A stretch of DNA of 9,139 nt from Bacteroidota bacterium (lineage in GTDB: Bacteria; Bacteroidota; Bacteroidia; J057), in the NCBI GenBank assembly GCA_004292985.1, contig RDXT01000559.1, positions 1 to 9,139 of the forward strand. Reading direction: 5' to 3'. Of the stretch, positions 1 to 7,102 are shown piece after piece (position 1 is the first letter of the stretch; each line of letters starts with the position of its first letter). The notes beneath the pieces are model-generated. The model searched no databases and was not told the DNA's origin. It was given only the letters and a program-made list of their open reading frames with translations. A program made the translations under genes and the position numbers.

Positions 1-1
1 A

Positions 2-55
2 TTCCTTGTGAATAAAAAAGGTCTCTTCACTATGCGCGATGTATTATCTTTATAA
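2..55 (+). CDS. dapB: 4-hydroxy-tetrahydrodipicolinate reductase, C-terminal tail (partial, cut by left edge)
   Basis: An open frame enters from the left edge and ends at TAA 53-55, reading FLVNKKGLFTMRDVLSL. This resembles the C-terminus of DapB, whose E. coli form ends in GLFDMRDVL followed by a few residues. DapB reduces the dihydrodipicolinate precursor with NAD(P)H in the lysine/diaminopimelate pathway, in the cytoplasm. Only 17 residues are visible, so the call rests on this C-terminal motif and on context: dapB directly before lepB is, as I recall, a common Bacteroidota arrangement. The stop lies 3 bases before the lepB ATG, so the two were probably co-transcribed. The stretch shares the AT-rich character of the first 1.25 kb of the window. 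Confidence 0.7.
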   Translation, partial: FLVNKKGLFTMRDVLSL

Positions 56-58
56 CTT

Positions 59-1987
59 ATGAACGCACTTTATTTTTACCTCTTTTTAATTGTCCTTCAC
101 CCCTATCTTGCAATGTGGTGGAAGAGTTTCGAACGTTTGGGTTATGCTTCATGGAAAGCCATGATTCCGGGCTTGAACTATTTCTATGTTTTCAAAGCAG
201 GTGCTAAAAAACCTTGGTGGTGTTTGTTGATGTTGTTTCCGGGAGTTCACATTATTATGTGGATGGCTGCCAATGTAAGTTACATTCGTCGCTTTGGATA
301 CTTTACCATTGCTGATACGGCTCAGGGAATTTTCTTTCCTTACCTGATTTTATGGAAAATTGCCAACGACCCGCAGTTAACGGCTATTCCAGAAACCAAC
401 TGGGCCAATCCGAAAGATGTAAACATTCGCGCCAACGGCGATCATTTGGTGTTGTTTTTATCCTTGCCGATTATCGGTCATGCTGTAGCAATGGTGTTGA
501 GTTTCCGTTCGACCAAAATCGGTAAAAAATCGAAATTCAAAGAATGGGGTGATTCTATCCTTTTTTCTTTTTTTTCGGCCAGTATCATTCGTACGTACGT
601 ATTCGAACCGTTTCAAATTCCGACCGGTTCCATGGAAAAAACCTTGTTGGTAGGCGATTTCTTGTTTGTCAACAAATTGGCTTACGGACCAAAAGTTCCG
701 GTTACACCGCTTTCGTTCCCGTTAGTGCACAATACCATTCCGTGGATCAATATTCGTTCTTACTCAACCATCGAAAAATGCTCCTACACACGACTTCCGG
801 GGTTTGGAAAGGTCGACAGATATGACGTGGTGGTTTTCAACTATCCTTCGGGTGATGTAACAATCTTTGACCCACGTGTTCCGGATGGTTTGATGGGGCA
901 TGATTACCATACTATTTTGTTGGATGAAGCTTGGGAACTTTATAAATCTTCCATACCTCAATTCGAGAAAGATGGAAAACAGATGGAATTCATTGAGCGA
1001 ATTAAAGCTGACTTACGCAAGCAAGGAATTCCTGAAGACACATTGGCAATGATGAGAGAGGGTATCAAACAACAATCAGACCAAGAACTTGCCTTGTACT
1101 TGCTACCGAAGTTCATGAAAAACATGAAACCATGGTTCAAAATGGCTTATGAATCGATGGCCAATAATCATATTACTTTTAGCAGAACAAAGGTGGATGA
1201 ATCAACCGGTGAAAAGGTTCCGATTAAGCATTTCGGATTATTGTACCGTCCGGTTGACAAACGCGAAAACTACATCAAACGCTGCGTCGGTACCCCCGGC
1301 GACTCTCTCGAAGTGCGTGATGGTCAAGTGTTTATCAATGGTGTGGCTTCCGAAAACCCGCCCCTGATGCAGATGAGCTACAAGGTGACCACCGATGGCG
1401 GAGGCTTCTCCCAAAACCGCCTCAACAAACTCGGTTTCCGCCGCATCAATGCCGACAATGCCAACTACCGCAGCGTGCTCGGCTCTGAGTATGAGTTTTT
1501 TATGCCTGCCTCCATGGCTGAGCAGTTCAAAGGCTTCTCCAATGTGAAAGGGGTAGAATATCTCACCCTGCCCAAGGGCCAGAACCAGAGCGGCGTGTAT
1601 CCCCGTTACAACAACAGCAAAGGGCAGCTTTTTTCCCACAACATAGACAACTACGGCCCCATTCAGCTCCCGAAAAAAGGAATGACGGTCGAACTGACGC
1701 CCAAAAATGTATCTCTCTACCAGCGCTGCATTACTGCGTACGAGAAACATGAGCTGAAAGAAGAAAATGGCAAGGTGTATATAGATGGTCAGGAGGCCAC
1801 TACCTATACATTTGAAATGGACTATTACTGGATGATGGGCGACAACCGCCACAACTCCGAAGACAGCCGCTACTGGGGCTTTGTGCCTGAGAATCACATC
1901 GTTGGCCGCCCGCTGATGATCTTTTTCTCGTATGAAAAAGAATTTGGTATCCGCTGGGACCGCATCGGATTTAAGTACACCCACTGA
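59..1987 (+). CDS. lepB: signal peptidase I (S26 family), Bacteroidota long form; possible chimeric gene
   Basis: Membrane-bound serine protease that removes signal peptides from exported preproteins on the outer face of the inner membrane. It has 642 residues, about twice the E. coli enzyme, as in long Bacteroidota forms. The N-terminal ~150 residues carry several hydrophobic segments (about 3-20, 53-72, 85-100, 129-147), resembling the DUF5684-type module often fused to these peptidases. A further membrane anchor (about 166-182) precedes the catalytic domain. The nucleophile is S191 in PTGSMEKTLLVGD. Box C is RYDVVVFNYP (254-263). The general-base lysine is K407 in NYIKRCVGTPGD. Box E is GDNRHNSEDSRYWG (594-607). 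A charged, helix-rich insertion (about 285-390) separates box C from the lysine box, and a second one (about 430-580) lies before box E. ATG 59 follows the dapB stop by 3 bases. The DNA changes abruptly from AT-rich to GC-rich near codon 400, so the two halves may have different origins. Confidence 0.93.
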   Translation: MNALYFYLFLIVLHPYLAMWWKSFERLGYASWKAMIPGLNYFYVFKAGAKKPWWCLLMLFPGVHIIMWMAANVSYIRRFGYFTIADTAQGIFFPYLILWKIANDPQLTAIPETNWANPKDVNIRANGDHLVLFLSLPIIGHAVAMVLSFRSTKIGKKSKFKEWGDSILFSFFSASIIRTYVFEPFQIPTGSMEKTLLVGDFLFVNKLAYGPKVPVTPLSFPLVHNTIPWINIRSYSTIEKCSYTRLPGFGKVDRYDVVVFNYPSGDVTIFDPRVPDGLMGHDYHTILLDEAWELYKSSIPQFEKDGKQMEFIERIKADLRKQGIPEDTLAMMREGIKQQSDQELALYLLPKFMKNMKPWFKMAYESMANNHITFSRTKVDESTGEKVPIKHFGLLYRPVDKRENYIKRCVGTPGDSLEVRDGQVFINGVASENPPLMQMSYKVTTDGGGFSQNRLNKLGFRRINADNANYRSVLGSEYEFFMPASMAEQFKGFSNVKGVEYLTLPKGQNQSGVYPRYNNSKGQLFSHNIDNYGPIQLPKKGMTVELTPKNVSLYQRCITAYEKHELKEENGKVYIDGQEATTYTFEMDYYWMMGDNRHNSEDSRYWGFVPENHIVGRPLMIFFSYEKEFGIRWDRIGFKYTH

Positions 1988-1993
1988 CCCTAC

Positions 1994-2347
1994 ATGGAAG
2001 CAGATCTGGCCAGCCGGTGGAAACTCCTGGAGCGGCAACTTGAAGAACGATTTGGCAAGGCAATGACTGTAGAGTCATTGCTTTTTCTCATTGGCATACG
2101 TGAACTGGGCATCCGTCCGCGCCCCTTTACCAAGGAAGAAAAAACGGACCTGATGCACATTGCTGTCTGCCGCCTTTTGTCGCAGGCGGGCTACTACCAG
2201 CTTTCGCACCGCGACCAGGAAGGCTGGCCGCACTGGAAACTGATCAAGGCGCTGCCGCATACCGATATGCTCTCCCAGCAGATGCTGCTGCGGGAGCATA
2301 TTCTGACGTATTTTGACGAGGAGGGTGTGTTTGAGGAGGAGAGTTAG
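1994..2347 (+). CDS. conserved hypothetical protein, 117 aa
   Basis: A small soluble protein without signal peptide or membrane segment; I cannot assign a function. It begins with a charged helix (about 1-20), followed by a hydrophobic stretch ESLLFLIGIRELG (27-39). Next come KTDLMHIAVCRLLSQAGYY (50-68) and GWPHW (77-81), and it ends in an acidic tail FDEEGVFEEES. I recall similar short proteins from Bacteroidota with the same order: an LIG..ELG helix, an LMHIA helix, then a W-x-x-W-like segment. The gene starts 6 bases after the lepB stop on the same strand, which suggests an operon. It is followed by a strong terminator at 2383-2416. Base and codon use match the GC-rich part of the window, including the 3' third of lepB. 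Confidence 0.8.
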   Translation: MEADLASRWKLLERQLEERFGKAMTVESLLFLIGIRELGIRPRPFTKEEKTDLMHIAVCRLLSQAGYYQLSHRDQEGWPHWKLIKALPHTDMLSQQMLLREHILTYFDEEGVFEEES

Positions 2348-2382
2348 CGAAAGCAAAGTCCCCTACCCCATCACCTCACATA

Positions 2383-2416
2383 AAAAAAGTCCGGAGCATC
2401 TGCCCCGGACTTTTTT
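2383..2416. terminator. bidirectional rho-independent terminator
   Basis: A perfect 12-base inverted repeat: AAAAAAGTCCGG (2383-2394) pairs with CCGGACTTTTTT (2405-2416) around a 10-base loop. The A-tract and T-tract make it work as a GC stem plus U-run in both directions. It sits between the stop of the 117-residue gene (2347, + strand) and the stop of the convergent DUF2723 gene (2437, - strand), so it should end both transcripts. Confidence 0.9.
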
Positions 2417-2436
2417 ATGGTCTTGTATGTCTCCGA

Positions 2437-5400
2437 TCAGCGCGCTCTGGCGCCCTTCGGCTGCAACTCGGGCAACAAGGTACCCAGTTCCTGGGCCTTC
2501 TCTGTGCGGCCTTCCTGCGTATAGTACTGCTGCATAAACTGAAGCGCAGCGAAATACTCCCGCAGACGTGGGAAATAGTCGCCGGTGCTGTTGTAATAGC
2601 GCAGGGTCTCTACAATATGGTTTTGCGTAAGGGAGAAATATTCATCCGCTTTCTCCGCATTGCCGAGGCCGTCGTACAGAATGCCATAGCGCAGCACCAG
2701 GAAAGGCTCCGGCAGGGCTACCTTCACCGGAAATTTCTCTTCGGCAAACTGAAGGGCGGCCAGGGCTTTGGCTTTGTAATCGGCGATTTGTTTGTTGTTG
2801 GCATCTACCATCGAAGAGGTAACCTCACTCAGGGTCTGGGCCTGCATCATCGCATTACGACGCTCCAGGTCTTCGGCGCGGGAGAGGTAGCCATGCACCA
2901 GACGGTAGAAGGTCTGGTGGTAGTTGCTCAGCATCCGGACCGCATTTTCGTCATAATAAATCGAAGCGTCGGCCAGGTTGCGGTACTGGAAGTCCTCGGT
3001 CATGTGCTTGCGCATGCGCTCCAGGTCGAAGTAGCCGAAGCTCTGGTCATAGGGGTCAGGCTGCTCGGCCTTGCGCACAGGCAGGATGCGGTAGGCAAGA
3101 CCCTCCTGACGGAAGTAGGGGTTGAGGTCGAGCCAGCTTTCGGGAGAAACCGTATTGGCGAAATAGACCGGGCGTTCCCACTGTCCTTTGGCTACGTTTT
3201 CGAGGAGGTTTAGGATCAGTACGTCTTTCAGCTCGAGGTAATGACCCTGTCCGCTGCCACGGGTAGCAAAAGTCCACTTCATCGGTGTCTGCACAAAGGC
3301 GGAATCTTCCTCAGAAATAATGCCTTTTTCGATCAGGCTGCGGGTATTGGAAGGCAGGCTTACCGTGAGGGAGTCCCGTGTACCCTGGTTGCGGGACTGG
3401 TTTTTCTGACCCACGTATTTGTCGCGCTCCAGCGTGAGCGGCAGCGCAGGCGATTCGTTTACCTGGCGCTTCATCTGGTCAATGTACCAGTCGGTATTTA
3501 CATAGCTGAGGCAGAGTACGCGCACGTCGGTTCTCACTCCTTCCACCTCCTGGATGTACCAGAGCGGGAAGGTATCGTTGTCGCCATTGGTGAAGAGTAC
3601 CGCATTTTTTTCCAGCGAATTGAGCAGGTTATAGGCCGAATCCGGTGCCAGATAGTTGCCTGCACGGCTGTGGTCGTTCCAGTTCTGCGCCAGCATAATG
3701 CCCGGCGCCAGGAGTCCGATCCCCGCTGCGAGGTAGGCCGCTCCGCCTTTGAGGTATTTTTCCAGCAACTGATACAGCGCCACTACGCCCAGGCCGATCC
3801 AGATCGCGAAGGTCTGGAAGGAGCCCGCAAAGGAATAGTCCCGCTCACGGGGCTGGGCCGGATATTGGTTGAGGTAAATGATAATGGCAAGGCCTGTGAA
3901 GAAAAACAGCAGACCCACTACCGCAGCATCCTGTCCGCGGCGGCCTACCTGCCAGCCCAGTCCCAGGATACCCAGGAGGAAGGGAATCGCAAAATAGTTG
4001 TTTCTGCCGGGTGCGTCTTTCAGCCACTCAGGCATGCGGCTCGTTTTACTGAAATTGATCCCGCTTTCCCAGCCTGCGTCCTGAATATCGCTCTCGCGGC
4101 CTACAAAATTCCAGAAGAAATAGCGCCAGTACATGTGGTTTACCTGGTAGCCAAAGAAAAAGCTCAGGTCGTCCAGGCCGCTGGGCTTGTCATCGGAAGG
4201 ATCAGTGGCACTGCGTCCTTTGCTCGACACATAGTTGGCGTATGCATGGGGTCCGGCGTTGTAGCGGCTGCGCTCGTACATACGTGGGAACACCTTCTTG
4301 TCGCTGTCTTTATAGGCGTACTCGACCTTGTTGCCCAGCTCTTTGTACTGCTTTGCGCCTTCTTCGAGGATATATTCTTTGCCTGTCTCGACGAGATCTA
4401 CCGGATTGGCATTGTAAAGCGGACCATAGATAAGCGGGCGGTTGCCATATTGCTCGCGCTTCATGTAGCTCACGAAGGTCTGCGTGTTTTCGGGATTGTT
4501 TTCGTCAATCGGAGGGTTGGCGCCGGATCGGATCGGGATCATGGCATAGGAAGAAAATCCGATGTAAATCACCACCGCAGCCAGGGCAGACACATTGAGG
4601 GCATGCAGGTTTTTGCGGGCGCTAAACACCACCAGCGCAGCCATACCGCCAAAGAGCAGCAGGAAAAACAGCACCAGTCCGGAGCCGATCGGCAGTCCCA
4701 GGCCGCTGCTTTTGCCACTCACTGTTACCACTCCTACCAGGGCCTGCTCGAAAGCCCAGGCCAGATCGAAGGTGTAGAGGATGATACCCGTCTGAATAAT
4801 TCCCAGAATAGCCACCGAAATCAGCGAAGTGATCCAGAAGCCCTGCCAGGAGAAAGAATATTTGCGGAAGTAAAAAATAAAGGCCAGCGCAGGCACGGTA
4901 AGGAGGTTCAGCAGGTGCACCCCGATCGAGAGGCCCATCAGGTAAGCGATGAGGATCAGCCAGCGTTCGTTGCCCGGCTCATCGGCGCGCGCTTCCCACT
5001 TCAGCATCAGCCACACGACCACCGCTGTAAAGAAAGAGCTGAGCGCATATACTTCGGCCTCCACCGCATTAAACCAGAAAGAATCGGCAAATGCATTGGC
5101 CAGGCCTGCGACAGCACCTGCGGCAATAATGACCAGGGTCTGCGTAAATCCGGGCGCTTCGTCGCCTTTCACTACCAGTTTACGGGCGAGGGCGCTGGTG
5201 ATCCAGAAGGTAAACAGCACTGTAAACGCACTGAAAAGGGCACTCATAATGTTGAGCGAGAGCGCAACTTTGGTTACATCCCCTCCGGCAAACATCGCAA
5301 AAATGCGACCGATGAGGATAAAAAAGGGCGCTCCGGGTGGGTGGGGCACTTCCAGTTCGTTGGCGCAGGAGATAAACTCGCCGCAGTCCCAGAAACTGGC

Positions 5401-5487
5401 TGTGGGCGCCATCGTCAGCAAATAGACCACCAGTGCGACAGCAAAAACTACCCAGCCGCTGAGGTTATTAATCCGGTTGTAAGTCAT
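2437..5487 (-). CDS. DUF2723 family membrane glycosyltransferase (GT117/TMEM260-like protein O-mannosyltransferase)
   Basis: Large integral membrane protein of 1,016 residues from the chosen start. The N-terminal half has about 12-13 hydrophobic segments (about 12-27 up to 582-600). Its first extracytoplasmic loop carries FWDCGEFI (32-39), the acidic motif expected for catalysis in GT-C enzymes, followed by HPPGAPFF (49-56). Other typical family motifs are YPAQPRERDYSF (542-553) and NGDNDTFPLWY (634-644). The C-terminal ~400 residues are soluble and probably periplasmic, and end in helical repeats that look TPR-like (about 900-1000). The eukaryotic relative TMEM260 is a protein O-mannosyltransferase; a periplasmic protein-glycosylation role here is inferred. 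The frame stays open to 5688, but that extension would run into gntK and has a non-membrane, charged sequence. ATG at 5487 directly precedes the first membrane segment and is preferred. It is divergent from gntK and convergent with the 117-residue gene. Confidence 0.88.
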   Translation of the reverse strand: MTYNRINNLSGWVVFAVALVVYLLTMAPTASFWDCGEFISCANELEVPHPPGAPFFILIGRIFAMFAGGDVTKVALSLNIMSALFSAFTVLFTFWITSALARKLVVKGDEAPGFTQTLVIIAAGAVAGLANAFADSFWFNAVEAEVYALSSFFTAVVVWLMLKWEARADEPGNERWLILIAYLMGLSIGVHLLNLLTVPALAFIFYFRKYSFSWQGFWITSLISVAILGIIQTGIILYTFDLAWAFEQALVGVVTVSGKSSGLGLPIGSGLVLFFLLLFGGMAALVVFSARKNLHALNVSALAAVVIYIGFSSYAMIPIRSGANPPIDENNPENTQTFVSYMKREQYGNRPLIYGPLYNANPVDLVETGKEYILEEGAKQYKELGNKVEYAYKDSDKKVFPRMYERSRYNAGPHAYANYVSSKGRSATDPSDDKPSGLDDLSFFFGYQVNHMYWRYFFWNFVGRESDIQDAGWESGINFSKTSRMPEWLKDAPGRNNYFAIPFLLGILGLGWQVGRRGQDAAVVGLLFFFTGLAIIIYLNQYPAQPRERDYSFAGSFQTFAIWIGLGVVALYQLLEKYLKGGAAYLAAGIGLLAPGIMLAQNWNDHSRAGNYLAPDSAYNLLNSLEKNAVLFTNGDNDTFPLWYIQEVEGVRTDVRVLCLSYVNTDWYIDQMKRQVNESPALPLTLERDKYVGQKNQSRNQGTRDSLTVSLPSNTRSLIEKGIISEEDSAFVQTPMKWTFATRGSGQGHYLELKDVLILNLLENVAKGQWERPVYFANTVSPESWLDLNPYFRQEGLAYRILPVRKAEQPDPYDQSFGYFDLERMRKHMTEDFQYRNLADASIYYDENAVRMLSNYHQTFYRLVHGYLSRAEDLERRNAMMQAQTLSEVTSSMVDANNKQIADYKAKALAALQFAEEKFPVKVALPEPFLVLRYGILYDGLGNAEKADEYFSLTQNHIVETLRYYNSTGDYFPRLREYFAALQFMQQYYTQEGRTEKAQELGTLLPELQPKGARAR

Positions 5488-5516
5488 CACGTAAGAGTTG
5501 TAGGGCGAAAGATGCA

Positions 5517-5536
5517 CCGGCTTTTTTTTAGGCCGG
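5517..5536 (-). other. small hairpin in the 5' leader of the DUF2723 gene
   Basis: CCGGC (5517-5521) and GCCGG (5532-5536) form a 5-base inverted repeat around a loop that is almost all T on the + strand, hence A-rich in the DUF2723 mRNA. It lies about 30 bases upstream of the start codon at 5487. It may affect translation of that gene, but the stem is short and could be chance in GC-rich DNA. It is not a terminator in the - direction, because no U-run follows the stem. Confidence 0.25.
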
Positions 5537-5570
5537 GGCCGACACTTTTCACAATCGGGAGCTAATTTAG

Positions 5571-5599
5571 CAAAACTCTCTGCATCCCCGCAAACGCAA
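5571..5599 (-). promoter_or_regulatory. candidate Bacteroidota-type promoter for the DUF2723 gene
   Basis: Read on the - strand, TTG (5599-5597) is followed after 18 bases by GAGTTTTG (5578-5571). This resembles the Bacteroidota consensus (-33 TTG/TTTG, -7 TAnnTTTG), with one mismatch in the -7 box. It sits about 85 bases before the DUF2723 start, within the 130-base divergent region 5488-5617. I saw no equally good box for gntK on the + strand; TAATTTAG at 5563-5570 has one mismatch but no matching -33 element. Confidence 0.3.
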
Positions 5600-5617
5600 T
5601 CCTTTTTCGCCCGCATT

Positions 5618-6127
5618 ATGCAAACAAAAGTTCCCCCGGTTCTGGTACTGATGGGTGTCTCCGGCAGCGGTAAAAGCACCCTTGGCAAGCTGCTTTCCTC
5701 CCTCAGCGGGTGGCCTTTTTACGACGGCGACGATTTTCACCCTCCGGCCAATGTCGAAAAGATGCGGCAGGGCATACCTCTTACGGATGAAGACCGCCGC
5801 CCCTGGCTCATCGCCCTTCGCGGGCGCATGCAACGCTCCCGTGCCGCCGCAGAAGGCTGCATTATCGCCTGCTCGGCCCTGAAACAAAGCTACCGCGACC
5901 TGCTCAGCGAAGGAAACGAAGGCATCTGTTGGGTATGGCTGAAAGGAGATGCCGAAACCCTCCGCCAGCGGATGGAGGCACGCAGTGGCCACTTTATGCC
6001 GCCGGGCCTGCTGCAAAGCCAGCTCGCCGCCCTCGAAGCGCCCCTCGACGCCCTGGTGGCAGACATTACAGAGCCGCCGGAAAAAATTGCCCGCATGATT
6101 CTGGAAAGCATTACACCCCCCGCATAG
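5618..6127 (+). CDS. gntK: gluconokinase (carbohydrate kinase, GntK type)
   Basis: Cytoplasmic kinase that phosphorylates D-gluconate with ATP to 6-phosphogluconate, feeding the pentose phosphate or Entner-Doudoroff route. The 169 residues are normal for the family. The Walker A loop is GVSGSGKST (13-21). The GntK signature DGDDFHP follows (36-42), then the CSALK motif (85-89). ARSGHFMPPGLLQSQ (121-135) is the lid and substrate-side segment that separates gluconokinases from shikimate and adenylate kinases. ATG 5618 places the P-loop at the usual distance from the N-terminus. No gluconate transporter, GntR regulator or dehydrogenase is adjacent, so its substrate source is not visible here. 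It is divergent from the DUF2723 gene and 42 bases upstream of the hydrolase gene. Confidence 0.93.
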   Translation: MQTKVPPVLVLMGVSGSGKSTLGKLLSSLSGWPFYDGDDFHPPANVEKMRQGIPLTDEDRRPWLIALRGRMQRSRAAAEGCIIACSALKQSYRDLLSEGNEGICWVWLKGDAETLRQRMEARSGHFMPPGLLQSQLAALEAPLDALVADITEPPEKIARMILESITPPA

Positions 6128-6144
6128 ACCTCCCAACAATTTCC

Positions 6145-6152
6145 TATTTTTG
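6145..6152 (+). promoter_or_regulatory. Bacteroidota-type -7 promoter box before the hydrolase gene
   Basis: TATTTTTG matches the Bacteroidota -7 consensus TAnnTTTG perfectly. It lies in the 42-base gap between gntK and the aspartoacylase-family gene, 17 bases before the ATG at 6170. No clear -33 TTTG is found at the expected distance upstream, where the gntK 3' end lies. If used, transcription would start about 6-7 bases downstream, giving a leader of only about 10 bases and separating the hydrolase-permease-YigZ genes from gntK. Confidence 0.5.
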
Positions 6153-6169
6153 CGGCGAGCTAAACAGAT

Positions 6170-7078
6170 ATGTCAGACCATCGGATCATCGGTGCCTATG
6201 ACAGCGGGCTGCCTGGTCCTGTTGTCGTTTTTACAGGCGGAATACATGGAAATGAGCCTGCGGGTGTGATTGCCCTGCAACGGGTGTATCAGCAGCTCCT
6301 CGATATGCAGGTGCCTGTGAGGGGGAAAATCCTGTTTCTGACCGGAAACAAGGCAGCCCTCCGCGAAGGGAAACGCTACATTGACCAGGACCTCAACCGC
6401 CTCTGGGCCAGGCAGAGTATAACCCATATCCGGGCAAAAGCAGCATCAGAAAGAGATTCAGAAGAGCGGGAACTGATGGAGTTGCTGGCCCTGATCGAGC
6501 CTTTTGGCGAAGGGAAAGAAGACCGTTATTTCTTTGATTTTCACACCACTTCGGGCGAAGGAGGTTGTTTTGTGGTCGTGAGCGGGCGACCCGAAAACCA
6601 GCGGGCAGCGAGTTTTCTGCACGTTCCGGTGATTTACGGTCTGGCAACCTCGATGTCGGGAACGACCAACCGCTACATGGACGAAAACGGCTGGCGGGGC
6701 ATCGGCTTTGAAGCCGGGCAACACGCCGACCCTGGCTCTGCCGACCGCCACGAAGCTGCCGCCTGGCTGCTGCTGGAGAGTTGCGGCTGCCTCAGCCCCG
6801 CAGAGATTCCCGGCCTCGAAGTCTGGCACGAGCGCCTGATCCGCGCTGCCAAAGGCCTGCCCCAGCACCTGGAAGTGACCTACCGCCACCACGTAGCGCC
6901 TGAGGATCAGTTTGTGATGCACAAAGGCTTCGAAACCTTCAGCCCGGTGAAGCAGGGCGAACCCCTGGCCTGCGACGTGCGGGGCGAAGTCCGCTCGCCC
7001 AGCGAAGGCTATCTGCTGATGCCTTTGTACCAAAAACAAGGCGAAGACGGCTTTTTTATTGTAAAAAGGCTATCTTAG
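6170..7078 (+). CDS. succinylglutamate desuccinylase/aspartoacylase family zinc hydrolase
   Basis: A 302-residue M14-like zinc carboxypeptidase-fold amidohydrolase. Family members remove acyl groups from N-acyl amino acids such as N-acetylaspartate or N-succinylglutamate. Metal ligands are visible as H26 and E29 in GGIHGNEP and H125 in FDFHTTSG. The substrate-binding DLNR (74-77) is present, and E181 in GFEAGQHADP is the likely catalytic glutamate. The C-terminal ~80 residues (HHVAPEDQF to the end) form the beta domain typical of AspA/AstE proteins. No signal peptide is seen, so it is probably cytoplasmic. The exact substrate cannot be told: the other arginine-succinyltransferase (AST) pathway genes are absent, so the symbol astE is not used. 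The permease gene begins 24 bases downstream on the same strand. Confidence 0.9.
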   Translation: MSDHRIIGAYDSGLPGPVVVFTGGIHGNEPAGVIALQRVYQQLLDMQVPVRGKILFLTGNKAALREGKRYIDQDLNRLWARQSITHIRAKAASERDSEERELMELLALIEPFGEGKEDRYFFDFHTTSGEGGCFVVVSGRPENQRAASFLHVPVIYGLATSMSGTTNRYMDENGWRGIGFEAGQHADPGSADRHEAAAWLLLESCGCLSPAEIPGLEVWHERLIRAAKGLPQHLEVTYRHHVAPEDQFVMHKGFETFSPVKQGEPLACDVRGEVRSPSEGYLLMPLYQKQGEDGFFIVKRLS

Positions 7079-7102
7079 ACCCTGCTCATTTGCCTTATCT
7101 AT

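Noticed and set aside
45..52. TATCTTTA just before lepB as a -7 promoter box
   Set aside because: It lies inside the coding tail of dapB, has no -33 partner, and would leave almost no leader before the ATG.
1238..2038. 266-codon open frame antisense to the 3' part of lepB
   Set aside because: It is a shadow of lepB with no domain signature. Its end near 1238 is useful only as extra evidence for the compositional switch.
3241..5565. 774-codon open frame on the + strand antisense to the DUF2723 gene
   Set aside because: It has low-complexity, His/Arg/Gln-rich composition with no recognisable domain. It is explained by the GC-rich codon use of the gene on the other strand, which has clear family motifs throughout.
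5488..5688. 67-residue N-terminal extension of the DUF2723 gene
   Set aside because: The frame is open to 5688 but would overlap the first 71 bases of gntK, including part of its P-loop region. The extension lacks membrane or family features, while the ATG at 5487 directly precedes the first membrane helix.
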